The notes: a model not told the origin generated them from the sequence alone. Counted from the first letter of the stretch, positions 23,512 to 30,949 are shown. The stretch: 31,841 bases of DNA from Anaerovoracaceae bacterium (GCA_029983755.1 JASBYX010000017.1:1-31841), one strand, 5' to 3'. Made by a program: numbers and translations.

Positions 23512-23540
23512 AGTATATATTACAAAAAAACAAAAAGCAA
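23512..23540 (-). promoter_or_regulatory. Promoter of the ribosomal superoperon
   Basis: TTGCTT (23540-23535) and TATACT (23517-23512) with an exact 17-base spacer rich in T. The -10 matches five of six consensus positions. The -35 lies in the 3' arm of the phoR terminator hairpin, so terminator and promoter share bases. A second -10-like TATAAG just downstream could serve an alternative start. Confidence 0.55.
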
Positions 23541-23597
23541 GAGATTTCTCAAAAAAACTTTTTTGAAAATAAAAGACTTTTGACGTTTTCTCTTGCT
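23522..23597 (-). terminator. Terminator after the pst-pho operon
   Basis: AGCAAGAGA (23597-23589) pairs perfectly with TCTCTTGCT (23544-23536). The intervening bases hold a nested CAAAAAA-G-TTTTTTTG stem. TTTTGTTTTTTTGT follows. It lies 130 bases after the phoR stop and prevents read-through into the ribosomal operon. The 130 bases before it (23598-23727) have no visible gene. Confidence 0.85.
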
Positions 23598-23727
23598 ATT
23601 AATGTTGGTATTGCGTTGTTACAAGGTTACTACTTTGTACACTCTATCTGGCGTACTTTTTTTCCATACCCTCGCAAAAAAAGGCACATATACACAAGAC
23701 TCACCAGGCCAGGGTTTTCTTTTTTTC

Positions 23728-25656
23728 TTATACCTCTGGAGGGAAAGTGACCTTCATTACAGTTCCTACTCCCACCTCGCTGAATACCTTAATGTCTGCC
23801 CCTATAGCATGGACAGCATGTTTTACAATTGACAGTCCAAGGCCGGTGCCTCCGATTTCTCGTGAGTGGCTTTTGTCCACACGGAAGAACCTTTCAAAGA
23901 TTCTCTCCATATACTTTTGCTCAATCCCGATACCTGTATCGGTTACAGAGAGTGCGATTCTACCCCCTCCTGCCGGCTCAATTGTAACGGAAACCGCTCC
24001 ACCATCTTTGTTATACTTAATAGCATTATCTATGAGATTGTACACTATCTCATGCACAAGAGTAGGAACGGAGTAAATCACCGCCTCACCTCGAGGTATT
24101 TTGTCGCATACAACGGAAACCTGAATGCCCCTTCCAGTGGCTTTGCTCTCAAGTCCCTGTGCCGACATTCGAGCCACCTCATACAGATCCACCCTCTCCT
24201 TTTGAAGAATGTCAGAATCTTCATCAAGCTTAGAAAGGTCGATAATGTCTTGGACGAGCTGAATCATGCGCCTTGACTCGTTGTATATCCTTTCGACAAA
24301 TTGCTTCCTGTCTTCTTCCCGAACAAGACCGGTGTTCAAAAGCTCAGCACTTCCATATATGGACTGCAAAGGAGTTTTTAGCTCATGGGAAACATTCGCT
24401 GTGAACTCTCTGCGCATAAGCTCACCCTCAGCCTTCTCGGTAATATCGAAGAGAAACAGCACTGAACCGCGCCACTCTTTTGTGCCGTCATCATCCTCCA
24501 TGCTGCTTGGAGAACCCTCTGTGAAAATCGGGCTGATATCTATCTGATAAGTCCTCTGTCCAAAGGTTGCAACCTTCTTGTAGTGCCTTACTTGCTTCCT
24601 CTCGTTATAGTCCTTAAGGCCTGAGCCCTTGCCAGCCCCCTTGGCACCTGAGTTGCTACCGGACTTGGCATCGAAGCGATCCGCCGTGTCCTTAAGATTT
24701 TTTGTTTCAGCTAGACCCTTTGAGGTTCCATCTTCCCCATAGCTTCCTTCGGATAACTCCGGAATCAAGCCATCAAGTATATCCTCATTTCGGGTAACTT
24801 CCATTATATTTTTGCCAATGAGATCACCTGCGGACTTTTCGTCAAGGCCTAGGGCTTTAAGGGCAGCCGGGTTGACTGACAAGAGCCTGTTTTGTCTATC
24901 CAAAATCACAAGACCGTCAATCATACTTGCAGTGATGGAATTAAACTCTTCCTGCCTCCTGACAAGCTGGTGATTCTTCTTTGCAATATCTCTCTTCTGG
25001 GAATCAATCTTTCTGAAAAGGGGCGAAAGCTCGTCGTATCCTCCTTTGCCCAGAACCTCTTCCACGCTTCTTGGATCATCCAAATTGAGATTGTTAAGTG
25101 GCTTCAGTATAAACCTTGTGAGGGCGTATGCCAAATACAGGGAAAGGAGGGCAATTATGAGGAAGCAGCCGAGAAATGGCAGCCTCATTCCATCCATCAG
25201 GCCGAGGACGGTTTCGTAGGAAGTGGATACCCTGAGAATCTGGTCGTTGCTAAGCCTCTTTGCCGCATACACATATTTCTCCGTCATGGTGGAGGAATAC
25301 CTAGTGCTCTCCCCTGAACCCAGCTCTCTTGCCTCTTTTATTTCTTCCCTGTCCTTGTGATTCTTCATGGCGGTTGGATCTTCACGGTTGTCGAACAAAA
25401 CTTTACCGCCTGCGTCCACCAAGGTTACACGAAATTTTTTGGCATCCAATCCCTCGAGGAGCTTCACGGTGGAAGCATCAGCCACTTCCTTCTTGTCATA
25501 TTCTATCTGAGATGCGATGAGGGAAGCCTGATCTGCAAGATCGTCTCCATGTATTTTGTCGAGATGATTAAGCAGAACAAAATAGCTGGCCCCCAAGCAG
25601 AGTATCAAAGAAAGAAGGGCTACTGCCATGATTGAGAAAAAGAATCGTCTCTTCAT
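23728..25656 (-). CDS. phoR: PhoR-type membrane sensor histidine kinase
   Basis: 642 residues, longer than the common 430-600. TM1 is about 5-30, an extracytoplasmic domain about 31-157 and TM2 about 158-184. A PAS domain begins near 236 (ITASMIDGLVILDRQNRLLSVNPAAL). Between about 300 and 365 a Gly/Ser/Lys/Asp-rich low-complexity stretch splits the PAS; then ISPIF resumes. The H-box FTANVSHELKTPLQSIYGSA has the phosphorylated H424. The ATPase has N-box NLIDNAIKYN (540-549), DTGIG (573-577) and GGTGLG (602-607). It should phosphorylate the neighbouring PhoB under phosphate limitation, with PhoU and Pst as inputs. Its ATG overlaps the phoB stop by four bases. Confidence 0.93.
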   Translation of the reverse strand: MKRRFFFSIMAVALLSLILCLGASYFVLLNHLDKIHGDDLADQASLIASQIEYDKKEVADASTVKLLEGLDAKKFRVTLVDAGGKVLFDNREDPTAMKNHKDREEIKEARELGSGESTRYSSTMTEKYVYAAKRLSNDQILRVSTSYETVLGLMDGMRLPFLGCFLIIALLSLYLAYALTRFILKPLNNLNLDDPRSVEEVLGKGGYDELSPLFRKIDSQKRDIAKKNHQLVRRQEEFNSITASMIDGLVILDRQNRLLSVNPAALKALGLDEKSAGDLIGKNIMEVTRNEDILDGLIPELSEGSYGEDGTSKGLAETKNLKDTADRFDAKSGSNSGAKGAGKGSGLKDYNERKQVRHYKKVATFGQRTYQIDISPIFTEGSPSSMEDDDGTKEWRGSVLFLFDITEKAEGELMRREFTANVSHELKTPLQSIYGSAELLNTGLVREEDRKQFVERIYNESRRMIQLVQDIIDLSKLDEDSDILQKERVDLYEVARMSAQGLESKATGRGIQVSVVCDKIPRGEAVIYSVPTLVHEIVYNLIDNAIKYNKDGGAVSVTIEPAGGGRIALSVTDTGIGIEQKYMERIFERFFRVDKSHSREIGGTGLGLSIVKHAVHAIGADIKVFSEVGVGTVMKVTFPPEV

Positions 25657-26327
25657 TTGTCAGCCTCCATCCTATAACCGACACCTCTTACGGTCTTAAT
25701 CGAGTCACCGCTAGGGCCAAGTTTTGTTCTGAGTGTCCCAATATGAACATCAACAGTTCTGGATTCGCCCACATAGGCTTCTCCCCAAACAAGGCTCATA
25801 AGCTGATCTCTACTATATACTCTCTCTTTGTTTTCAAGGAAAAGTCTCAGAAGCTGAAACTCCTTCAATGTGAGCTCAACATCCCTACCTGAAACTTTTA
25901 CTGAATGTCTGCTGAGGGACATTACTATATCCCCATTTGTGAGAAGATCCACCTGAGGCACGCTAACTCTCCTGAGCACAGCCTTGATTCTCGATAAAAG
26001 CTCCATCATACCGAAAGGCTTCACCAAATAGTCATCCGCACCGGTGTCCAAGCCGAGAACCTTGTCGAACTCAGTGTTTTTTGCAGTTGTAATGATCACA
26101 GGAATGTTCTGTGTAGCCGGATTGCTTCTAAGGGACTGAAGAATTGACATCCCATCCTGTCCCGGCAACATGAGATCCAGAAGAATCAAATCAGGCTTTC
26201 GATCCCTCATAGTTTCGAAGAATTCATCCCCGTCAGGGAATCCAACCCCCTCATATTCAGCCATCTTCAGGGCATATAGAATCGTATTCCTTATATCCTC
26301 ATTGTCCTCTACGCAGTATATGAGCAT
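25653..26327 (-). CDS. phoB: PhoB/PhoP-type response regulator
   Basis: 224 residues of the OmpR/PhoB class. The receiver domain has E7/D8, phospho-acceptor D51 (LLDLMLPG), T80/T81 and K103 (LVKPFG). The winged-helix DNA-binding domain covers about 125-222 with LTLKEFQLLRLFLENKERV, VDVHIGTLRTKLG and the final VRGVGYRME. It would bind TTTACA-type direct repeats; such a pair lies before pstS. The ATG follows the phoU stop by four bases. Whether to call it PhoB or PhoP is a naming matter. Confidence 0.94.
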   Translation of the reverse strand: MLIYCVEDNEDIRNTILYALKMAEYEGVGFPDGDEFFETMRDRKPDLILLDLMLPGQDGMSILQSLRSNPATQNIPVIITTAKNTEFDKVLGLDTGADDYLVKPFGMMELLSRIKAVLRRVSVPQVDLLTNGDIVMSLSRHSVKVSGRDVELTLKEFQLLRLFLENKERVYSRDQLMSLVWGEAYVGESRTVDVHIGTLRTKLGPSGDSIKTVRGVGYRMEADK

Positions 26328-26331
26328 TCCT

Positions 26332-27108
26332 TTACCTTACCTTCCCCTCAATAGAGTACAGAACCCATCTGGCGATGTTTTCGGCGTGATCACCTATGCG
26401 TTCCAAATATTTTGCAACCATCAGCAAATCTATAGCTCTCTCGCCGTGAACGTCACTCTTTTTGAGGCGATCTACAATCTTATCTTTCACTTCAACAAAA
26501 TAACTGTCTATCTCATCGTCCATTGCGATTACTTTATTGGCTATCTCTTCGTCTTTGTTCACAAAGGCATCGATACTCTCAGTTACCATCTGCCTTGTGG
26601 CATCTGCCATCTTAACGATTTCCTCCCCCAGTTCCGGAAGCTGAGAGATTGGCGGAATTTCTTCTGTCTTAGCCGGTGTCTTTGGCTGCGAAATCAAATC
26701 CCCTTCAGCCGGAACTGATGAATTCAAATCACCTTCAACTAAATTGTGCAGATCTCCCTCAAACAGCTTTTCTCCGTTCGAAACTTCGTTTACATCAACG
26801 ATTTCAGCTATATTCCCGGCCTGTATGCCGATTCTCTTCATGTCGGTCACCATTTTCAGCGCCGAAGAAATCAGTCTCAGGTCTCTGGCCACAGGCTGTT
26901 GCTGCAAAAGCAACTTAATGCATCTTTCCTCTATGGATCTCTCCTTGCTTTCAATCTGAAGGTTGAGATCAGAAATCTGCTCCTCGCTTAAAGCTGCCTG
27001 CTGTCTGAGGGCTTCTGTAGACCTGGAAATAGCCTTCTCGCAAAGAACTCCCAAAGAAATGAGTTCCTCGTTGAGTTTTTCCAGCTGTTCATCTAATCTT
27101 ATTCTCAT
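26332..27108 (-). CDS. phoU: PhoU, phosphate-signalling protein with a mid-protein insertion
   Basis: 258 residues, about 35-40 more than usual. PhoU is a six-helix protein made of two similar three-helix halves that links Pst transport to PhoR. The first-half metal motif region is RLISSALKMVTDMKRIGIQA (about 78-97) and the second is VAKYLERIGDHAENIARWVL near the end. Between the halves, about 106-160, lies a Pro/Asp/Glu-rich insertion with three EGDL copies (117-120, 125-128, 135-138), predicted flexible. The ATG at 27108 has AAAGGG upstream. It follows pstB after a gap with tandem repeats. Confidence 0.93.
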   Translation of the reverse strand: MRIRLDEQLEKLNEELISLGVLCEKAISRSTEALRQQAALSEEQISDLNLQIESKERSIEERCIKLLLQQQPVARDLRLISSALKMVTDMKRIGIQAGNIAEIVDVNEVSNGEKLFEGDLHNLVEGDLNSSVPAEGDLISQPKTPAKTEEIPPISQLPELGEEIVKMADATRQMVTESIDAFVNKDEEIANKVIAMDDEIDSYFVEVKDKIVDRLKKSDVHGERAIDLLMVAKYLERIGDHAENIARWVLYSIEGKVR

Positions 27109-27171
27109 ATTATATACCCTTTCAAGATGTTTACAAAATATCGTTTTGGCCTAAGGTTTGTGGTTTATGCT

Positions 27172-27257
27172 TTGTCATCGACCGATCCAGCCTGTGCGAG
27201 TTGTCATCGACCGATCCAGCCTATGTGGTTGGGCATCAGCCGAACCTGCCTGTGATG
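27172..27257. repeat. Tandem repeat of the pstB 3' end
   Basis: Three adjacent units of 29, 28 and 29 bases (27172-27200, 27201-27228, 27229-27257). The first two share an identical 22-base core that starts TTGTCATCGACCGATC; the third is degenerate and contains the last codons and stop of pstB. The best reading is that the end of pstB was duplicated twice outward into the phoU-pstB gap. Each copy contains a short ATCG-AC-CGAT inverted pair. Confidence 0.85.
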
Positions 27258-27991
27258 TAATCTTCTGTTCTCTTATCCTTAGGTACGGAGAAAATTTTAT
27301 CCGTCTTCTCCATTTCTATCAGCTCTCCCAGAAGAAAGAAGGCCGTAACATCAGATATTCTCGCTGCTTGCTGCATATTATGGGTTACGATGACAACGGT
27401 GTACTGATCCTTAATCTCCTGAACAAGCTCTTCTATCTTAGCCGTTGATATAGGATCAAGTGCGGATGTGGGCTCGTCCATGAGAAGGACTTCAGGCTCT
27501 ACGGCGATTGCTCTTGCAATGCAAAGCCTCTGCTGCTGTCCACCGGAAAGGCCTAGAGCAGACTGCTTGAGCCTATCCTTAAAGTCATCCCATGCAGCAG
27601 CTCCTCTAAGGGAGTTTTCAACGATCTCATCCAGCTCAACTCGTGACCTTATTCCATGAGTCCTAGGTCCATAGGCAATGTTGTCATATACGCTCATAGG
27701 GAAAGGATTAGGTCTTTGAAAAACCATTCCAACTCGCTTTCTGAGGAGGTTCACATCCATATTACCGTATATATCTTCCCCATCTAGGCGTAGGTCACCT
27801 GTGATTTTGCAACCCTCAATGAGGTCATTCATCCTGTTGAGGGATTTCAGGAGGGTGGACTTTCCGCAACCTGAGGGTCCTATGAAAGCTGTGATTTCGT
27901 TTTCCACAACGTCCATATTGATATCCTTGAGGGCATGAAAGTCATCATAATACAGGTTTGTATCTTTGATTGTAATCTTGTTGTTCTTCAT
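27236..27991 (-). CDS. pstB: PstB, phosphate ABC transporter ATPase
   Basis: 251 residues. Walker A GPSGCGKS (38-45), the Q-loop FQRPNPFPMSVYDNIAYG, signature LSGGQ (148-152), Walker B LLMDEP (169-174) and H204 in VTHNMQQAA are all intact, and the FPMSVYDN sequence is a PstB hallmark. It drives phosphate import through PstCA. The stop lies within the third copy of a tandem repeat. The pstA stop is 20 bases upstream. Confidence 0.97.
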   Translation of the reverse strand: MKNNKITIKDTNLYYDDFHALKDINMDVVENEITAFIGPSGCGKSTLLKSLNRMNDLIEGCKITGDLRLDGEDIYGNMDVNLLRKRVGMVFQRPNPFPMSVYDNIAYGPRTHGIRSRVELDEIVENSLRGAAAWDDFKDRLKQSALGLSGGQQQRLCIARAIAVEPEVLLMDEPTSALDPISTAKIEELVQEIKDQYTVVIVTHNMQQAARISDVTAFFLLGELIEMEKTDKIFSVPKDKRTEDYITGRFG

Positions 27992-28011
27992 TCCTTTTCC
28001 TTACTTAAAAT

Positions 28012-28920
28012 TTATTTTGATTCCTTCTCGTTCTTGCTTCCAAGTCTCTTTGCGATCAGGGATGATAATCCGTTCAAAATCAATACCAGTACCATCAAAA
28101 CTGTGGCCGTCGCATATGTTTGCTCTATGTGGAAGCCTTCTCCCGAAAGCACATACATGTGCACAGACAATGTTCTTCCTGAGCTGAGCATGGATGCCAG
28201 AGGCTTAGCAATTGTGCCGGAGGTGAATACCAGGGCAGCCGACTCCCCGACGATTCGACCCACGGCGATGATTACGCCGGACAGGATTCCGGGAGTCGCC
28301 GGGCCCAGCTGGACCTTGAAAATGGTCTGGGCCCGGGTGGCGCCCAGCGCCAGGCTGCCCTCTTTGTAACTGATGGGAACCATGCGCAGCGCCTCCTCAG
28401 TGGTTCCCATCACCAGAGGAAGAATCATAATAGCCAGAGTCAAACAACCGGCTAGAATTGACAGCTGAAACTCCAGAAACTTTACAAAAAACAGTGCACC
28501 GAACAGACCATATACTATGGAAGGAACACCTGCAAGGGTTTCTGTAGCAAGCTTTATCACCTTCGCCAGCTTGCTTCCTTTTGATACATATTCAACCATA
28601 TAAACTGCAGCACCTATTCCAATAGGAACAGCAATGATAAGAGTTACCACCACCATTACCACAGTATTTACAATTGCCGGCATCATGGAAACGTTCTCAC
28701 TGTTGTATTCCCAGTCGAACAAATCAAGTTTAATATTAGGTATACCCTTTATGAGAATGTATGCCACTATCGTAACTATTATAGCAAGGGTTATAAGAGC
28801 CCCGCCTTTAACAAAAATCCGAGCTATGAGCCCGGACAGCTTCAACCTGCTGGCACTTTTGCTGCTTGACATCCTTGACTTTCTACCATTATCCCTCTCG
28901 GAGGCTGGTGTTTTGTTCAT
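28012..28920 (-). CDS. pstA: PstA, phosphate ABC transporter permease
   Basis: 302 residues, six predicted membrane segments after a basic N-terminal tail. The permease loop contacting PstB is SYKEGSLALGATRAQTIFKV (about 187-206), followed by LGPATPGILSGVIIAVGRIVGES. The ATG overlaps the pstC stop (ATGA), so the two permeases are coupled. A section of the gene around 28215-28410 has about 69% G+C over its richest 120 bases, using codons such as CTG, GCC, GGC and CGG, whereas neighbouring sequence is about 40-45%. That suggests gene conversion or a transferred segment. The reading frame and motifs are intact. Confidence 0.95.
   Translation of the reverse strand: MNKTPASERDNGRKSRMSSSKSASRLKLSGLIARIFVKGGALITLAIIVTIVAYILIKGIPNIKLDLFDWEYNSENVSMMPAIVNTVVMVVVTLIIAVPIGIGAAVYMVEYVSKGSKLAKVIKLATETLAGVPSIVYGLFGALFFVKFLEFQLSILAGCLTLAIMILPLVMGTTEEALRMVPISYKEGSLALGATRAQTIFKVQLGPATPGILSGVIIAVGRIVGESAALVFTSGTIAKPLASMLSSGRTLSVHMYVLSGEGFHIEQTYATATVLMVLVLILNGLSSLIAKRLGSKNEKESK
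28215..28410. other. GC-rich patch inside pstA
   Basis: Bases 28241-28360 contain 83 G or C out of 120, far above both sides (roughly 40-45%). The patch codes for the conserved EAA-loop region. The frame is intact, so it may be a mosaic acquired by recombination with a homologous pstA from a higher-GC species. Confidence 0.75.
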
Positions 28921-29807
28921 TGACTGCTCCTCCTTAAAAATATCGAAAACGCCAGGTTAACAAGCAAGATGAATACAAAGAGCACCGCAGCGGTTGCAAG
29001 AAGTGCCTGCCTGTGTAAGTCCGTTGCATATCCCATTTCAATTACGATGTTTCCGGTCATGGTTCTGACGCCTTCCAAAACGCTCTTTGGAATTATCGCC
29101 TGGTTTCCGGCAACCATTATTACTGCCATGGTTTCTCCTATTGCTCTTCCCACACCCAGTATTACTGCCGAAATGATTCCACTGCTGGCAGCCTTCATTT
29201 TTACTGCAAAAATGCTTCTTTCGTGGGTTGCTCCAAGTGCCAAACTTCCTTCGTAGTATCCCGGGTTAACAGCTTTAAGGGATGACTGGGAAATCGCAAC
29301 TATCGTAGGCAATATCATTATACCCAGGAGAATGGATGCTGCCAGAAGGCTCATGCCTTGGGAATTCAGGTTGTCCCTTATGAGGGGAACTATTACAACA
29401 AGGCCGAAGAAGCCGTAGAGTACAGATGGTATTCCCGCCATTAAGTTTATCAGTCCTGAAAAGAAAGGATGTATCTTCTTTGGACAGTATTCTGCCAGAT
29501 AAACTGCAGTCATTATCCCTATTGGTGCGCCGATTATGACAGCTCCAAGGGTTACATAAATACTACCTATTATCATAGGGTATATGCCGAATATCCCCAT
29601 AGCCGGTTTCCACTTTTCTCCCAAGAAAAAGTCAGCTATTCCAATTTTGCCGATGGCTGAAAATCCATTAGCAAAGATGAATATGGATATGAGTATTACT
29701 GCTGCTACAGATACTAAAGCGGAAACTAAGAAGGCGAAACCAACTCCGCCTTCTTTAATAGTATCAATCAATTGTTTTTCGTGTGACTTTTTTATGCCTT
29801 TTGACAT
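28917..29807 (-). CDS. pstC: PstC, phosphate ABC transporter permease
   Basis: 296 residues from the ATG at 29807, which has GGAG at good spacing. Six predicted membrane segments are present, starting with FAFLVSALVSVAAVILISIF, and the permease loop is YYEGSLALGATHERSIFAVK, followed by SGIISAVILGVGRAIGETMA. The same frame stays open 50 codons further upstream (to an ATG at 29957 inside pstS) through six 18-base repeats, but no ribosome binding site supports that start. The stop overlaps the pstA ATG. Confidence 0.93.
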   Translation of the reverse strand: MSKGIKKSHEKQLIDTIKEGGVGFAFLVSALVSVAAVILISIFIFANGFSAIGKIGIADFFLGEKWKPAMGIFGIYPMIIGSIYVTLGAVIIGAPIGIMTAVYLAEYCPKKIHPFFSGLINLMAGIPSVLYGFFGLVVIVPLIRDNLNSQGMSLLAASILLGIMILPTIVAISQSSLKAVNPGYYEGSLALGATHERSIFAVKMKAASSGIISAVILGVGRAIGETMAVIMVAGNQAIIPKSVLEGVRTMTGNIVIEMGYATDLHRQALLATAAVLFVFILLVNLAFSIFLRRSSQ

Positions 29808-29822
29808 TCCCTTATCTCCAAC

Positions 29823-29930
29823 TTCAACTGCTTGATTTCTCAAATCACTTCGAGCACATGCATCCCTCTGATGTCCTGCACTTTCCGGATATCTTGCATC
29901 TTCTCGATTTCTTGCACTTGCTTGATGTTC
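29823..29930. repeat. Six 18-base tandem repeats between pstS and pstC
   Basis: Units of exactly 18 bases at 29823, 29841 (most diverged), 29859, 29877, 29895 and 29913. Examples on the plus strand are TGCATCTTCTCGATTTCT and TGCACTTGCTTGATGTTC; the last four share TGCA at their start and GAT near base 12. The array fills nearly all the gap between the pstS stop and the pstC ribosome binding site. In the pstC frame it would code hexapeptide repeats rich in Ala, Arg, Asp and Glu. Confidence 0.8.
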
Positions 29931-29935
29931 GAAGT

Positions 29936-30844
29936 TTACTTGCTTACTTCTGACCATTTAGTGATTTTGCCTGTGAAGATATCCTTAATCTGGTCAAGCT
30001 TCAGCTCTTCCTGCTTGTTGTTCTTGTGAACGATTACTGCGATACCGTCCTTTGCAATTACAGTTGCCTTAACTCCCTGAGAAGTTTCTGAATCCTTAAG
30101 GTCACGAGAAGCCATACCGATGTCAACGGATCCATCGATTGCAGATGTAACACCTGTTGTTGAGTCAGACTGCTGAACCATTACCTCTGCCTTAGGATTG
30201 ATCTTCTTGTATGCTTCTGCCAGCTTTTCCATCAAAGGAGTAACAGAGCTTGATCCTCCAACTGTAAGCTTTCCTCCAGCTTTTGCTGCATCTGATGCCT
30301 CGTACTTGCCTTTTTCGGTCAGGTCGATGTAACCGTTTTCAGAAACAGTCTTCTGTCCGTCTTCGCTCAAAATGAACTTCATGAAGTCTTCAGCCAGTGG
30401 TGAAAGTCCATCCTTGGTTACCAAGTTAAAGTTTCTTGCGATTGGGTACTTTTCCTTCTGAATGTTTTCAACTGTAGCTTCAACGCCGTCGATCTTAAGT
30501 GCCTTTACTGTATCGTTAAGAGAAGCAAGTGAAATGTATCCGATGCTTGCCTCATCCTCTGATACTGAGGTCATTGCAACGCTTGTAGAATTTGTAATAA
30601 CTGCGGATTCAACTGTGTGGTCTTCCTTCTCGCCCTTGTCGTTCTTCTCTTCGATTCCAACTAACTCGATGAAAGCTCCCCTAGTACCAGACCCTTCTTC
30701 CCTTGAGATTACGCTGATCTTGTCATTGTCGCCGCCACCACTTTTCTTCTCATCATCCTTATCTCCACATGCTGTAAGACCGATGCAAGCTGTCATAAGC
30801 ATAGCTGTAGCCAGGATCAGAGACAACACTTTACTTTTCTTCAT
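29936..30844 (-). CDS. pstS: PstS-like phosphate-binding lipoprotein with swapped (circularly permuted) halves
   Basis: 302 residues. Signal peptide 1-25 with lipobox LTAC (Cys26; Cys20 in LMTAC is an alternative), then a Gly/Asp/Lys linker. Ordinary PstS begins with the GSSSVTP lobe and reaches FTGKITNW before ISREEGSGTR. Here ISVISREEGSGTR (43-55) comes first, followed by IGYISLASLNDTVKALKIDG (101-120) and LSEDGQKTVSENGYI (159-173), the normal C-terminus. A short linker leads to GKLTVGGSSSVTP (191-203), SDSTTGVTS (226-234), GMASRDLK (243-250), and the protein ends at IFTGKITKWSEV (289-300). Phosphate-binding motifs from both lobes are present, so it is probably functional. Its first position in the operon behind a Pho box fits a phosphate-binding role. 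Confidence 0.92.
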   Translation of the reverse strand: MKKSKVLSLILATAMLMTACIGLTACGDKDDEKKSGGGDNDKISVISREEGSGTRGAFIELVGIEEKNDKGEKEDHTVESAVITNSTSVAMTSVSEDEASIGYISLASLNDTVKALKIDGVEATVENIQKEKYPIARNFNLVTKDGLSPLAEDFMKFILSEDGQKTVSENGYIDLTEKGKYEASDAAKAGGKLTVGGSSSVTPLMEKLAEAYKKINPKAEVMVQQSDSTTGVTSAIDGSVDIGMASRDLKDSETSQGVKATVIAKDGIAVIVHKNNKQEELKLDQIKDIFTGKITKWSEVSK

Positions 30845-30932
30845 TTTCTTTTGATTCCTTTCCCGTTTGTTTATTTTTATCGTTTACAAATCTAATATTA
30901 AAATGAGAAGGTAAGGTCTGTTATCCAAATTT

Positions 30933-30949
30933 TGTAAAGTTCCTGTAAA
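30933..30949 (-). promoter_or_regulatory. Pho box upstream of pstS
   Basis: On the minus strand TTTACA-GGAAC-TTTACA, two identical hexamers with an 11-base period, matches the Gram-positive PhoP/PhoB recognition pattern of TT(A/T/C)ACA direct repeats. It lies about 90-105 bases before the pstS ATG. The promoter core downstream is AT-rich, with TTTTAAT or TAATAT as possible -10 boxes. phoB is in the same operon, giving autoregulation. Confidence 0.6.

Noticed and set aside
27090..27130. TTGTAA and TATAAT with a 16-base spacer immediately before phoU.
   Set aside because: A start site from this pair would fall within the first codons of phoU, so it could not serve the annotated ATG, and the gene is in a continuous operon. 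Probably chance in AT-rich sequence.
27172..27257. CRISPR-like array in the pstB-phoU gap.
   Set aside because: Units are directly abutting without spacers and the third contains the pstB stop, so it is a tandem duplication.
29808..29957. A 50-residue N-terminal extension of PstC from an ATG inside pstS.
   Set aside because: No ribosome binding site precedes the ATG at 29957, while the ATG at 29807 has a good one and gives the normal PstC length. Kept only as an alternative because the repeat array is in frame.
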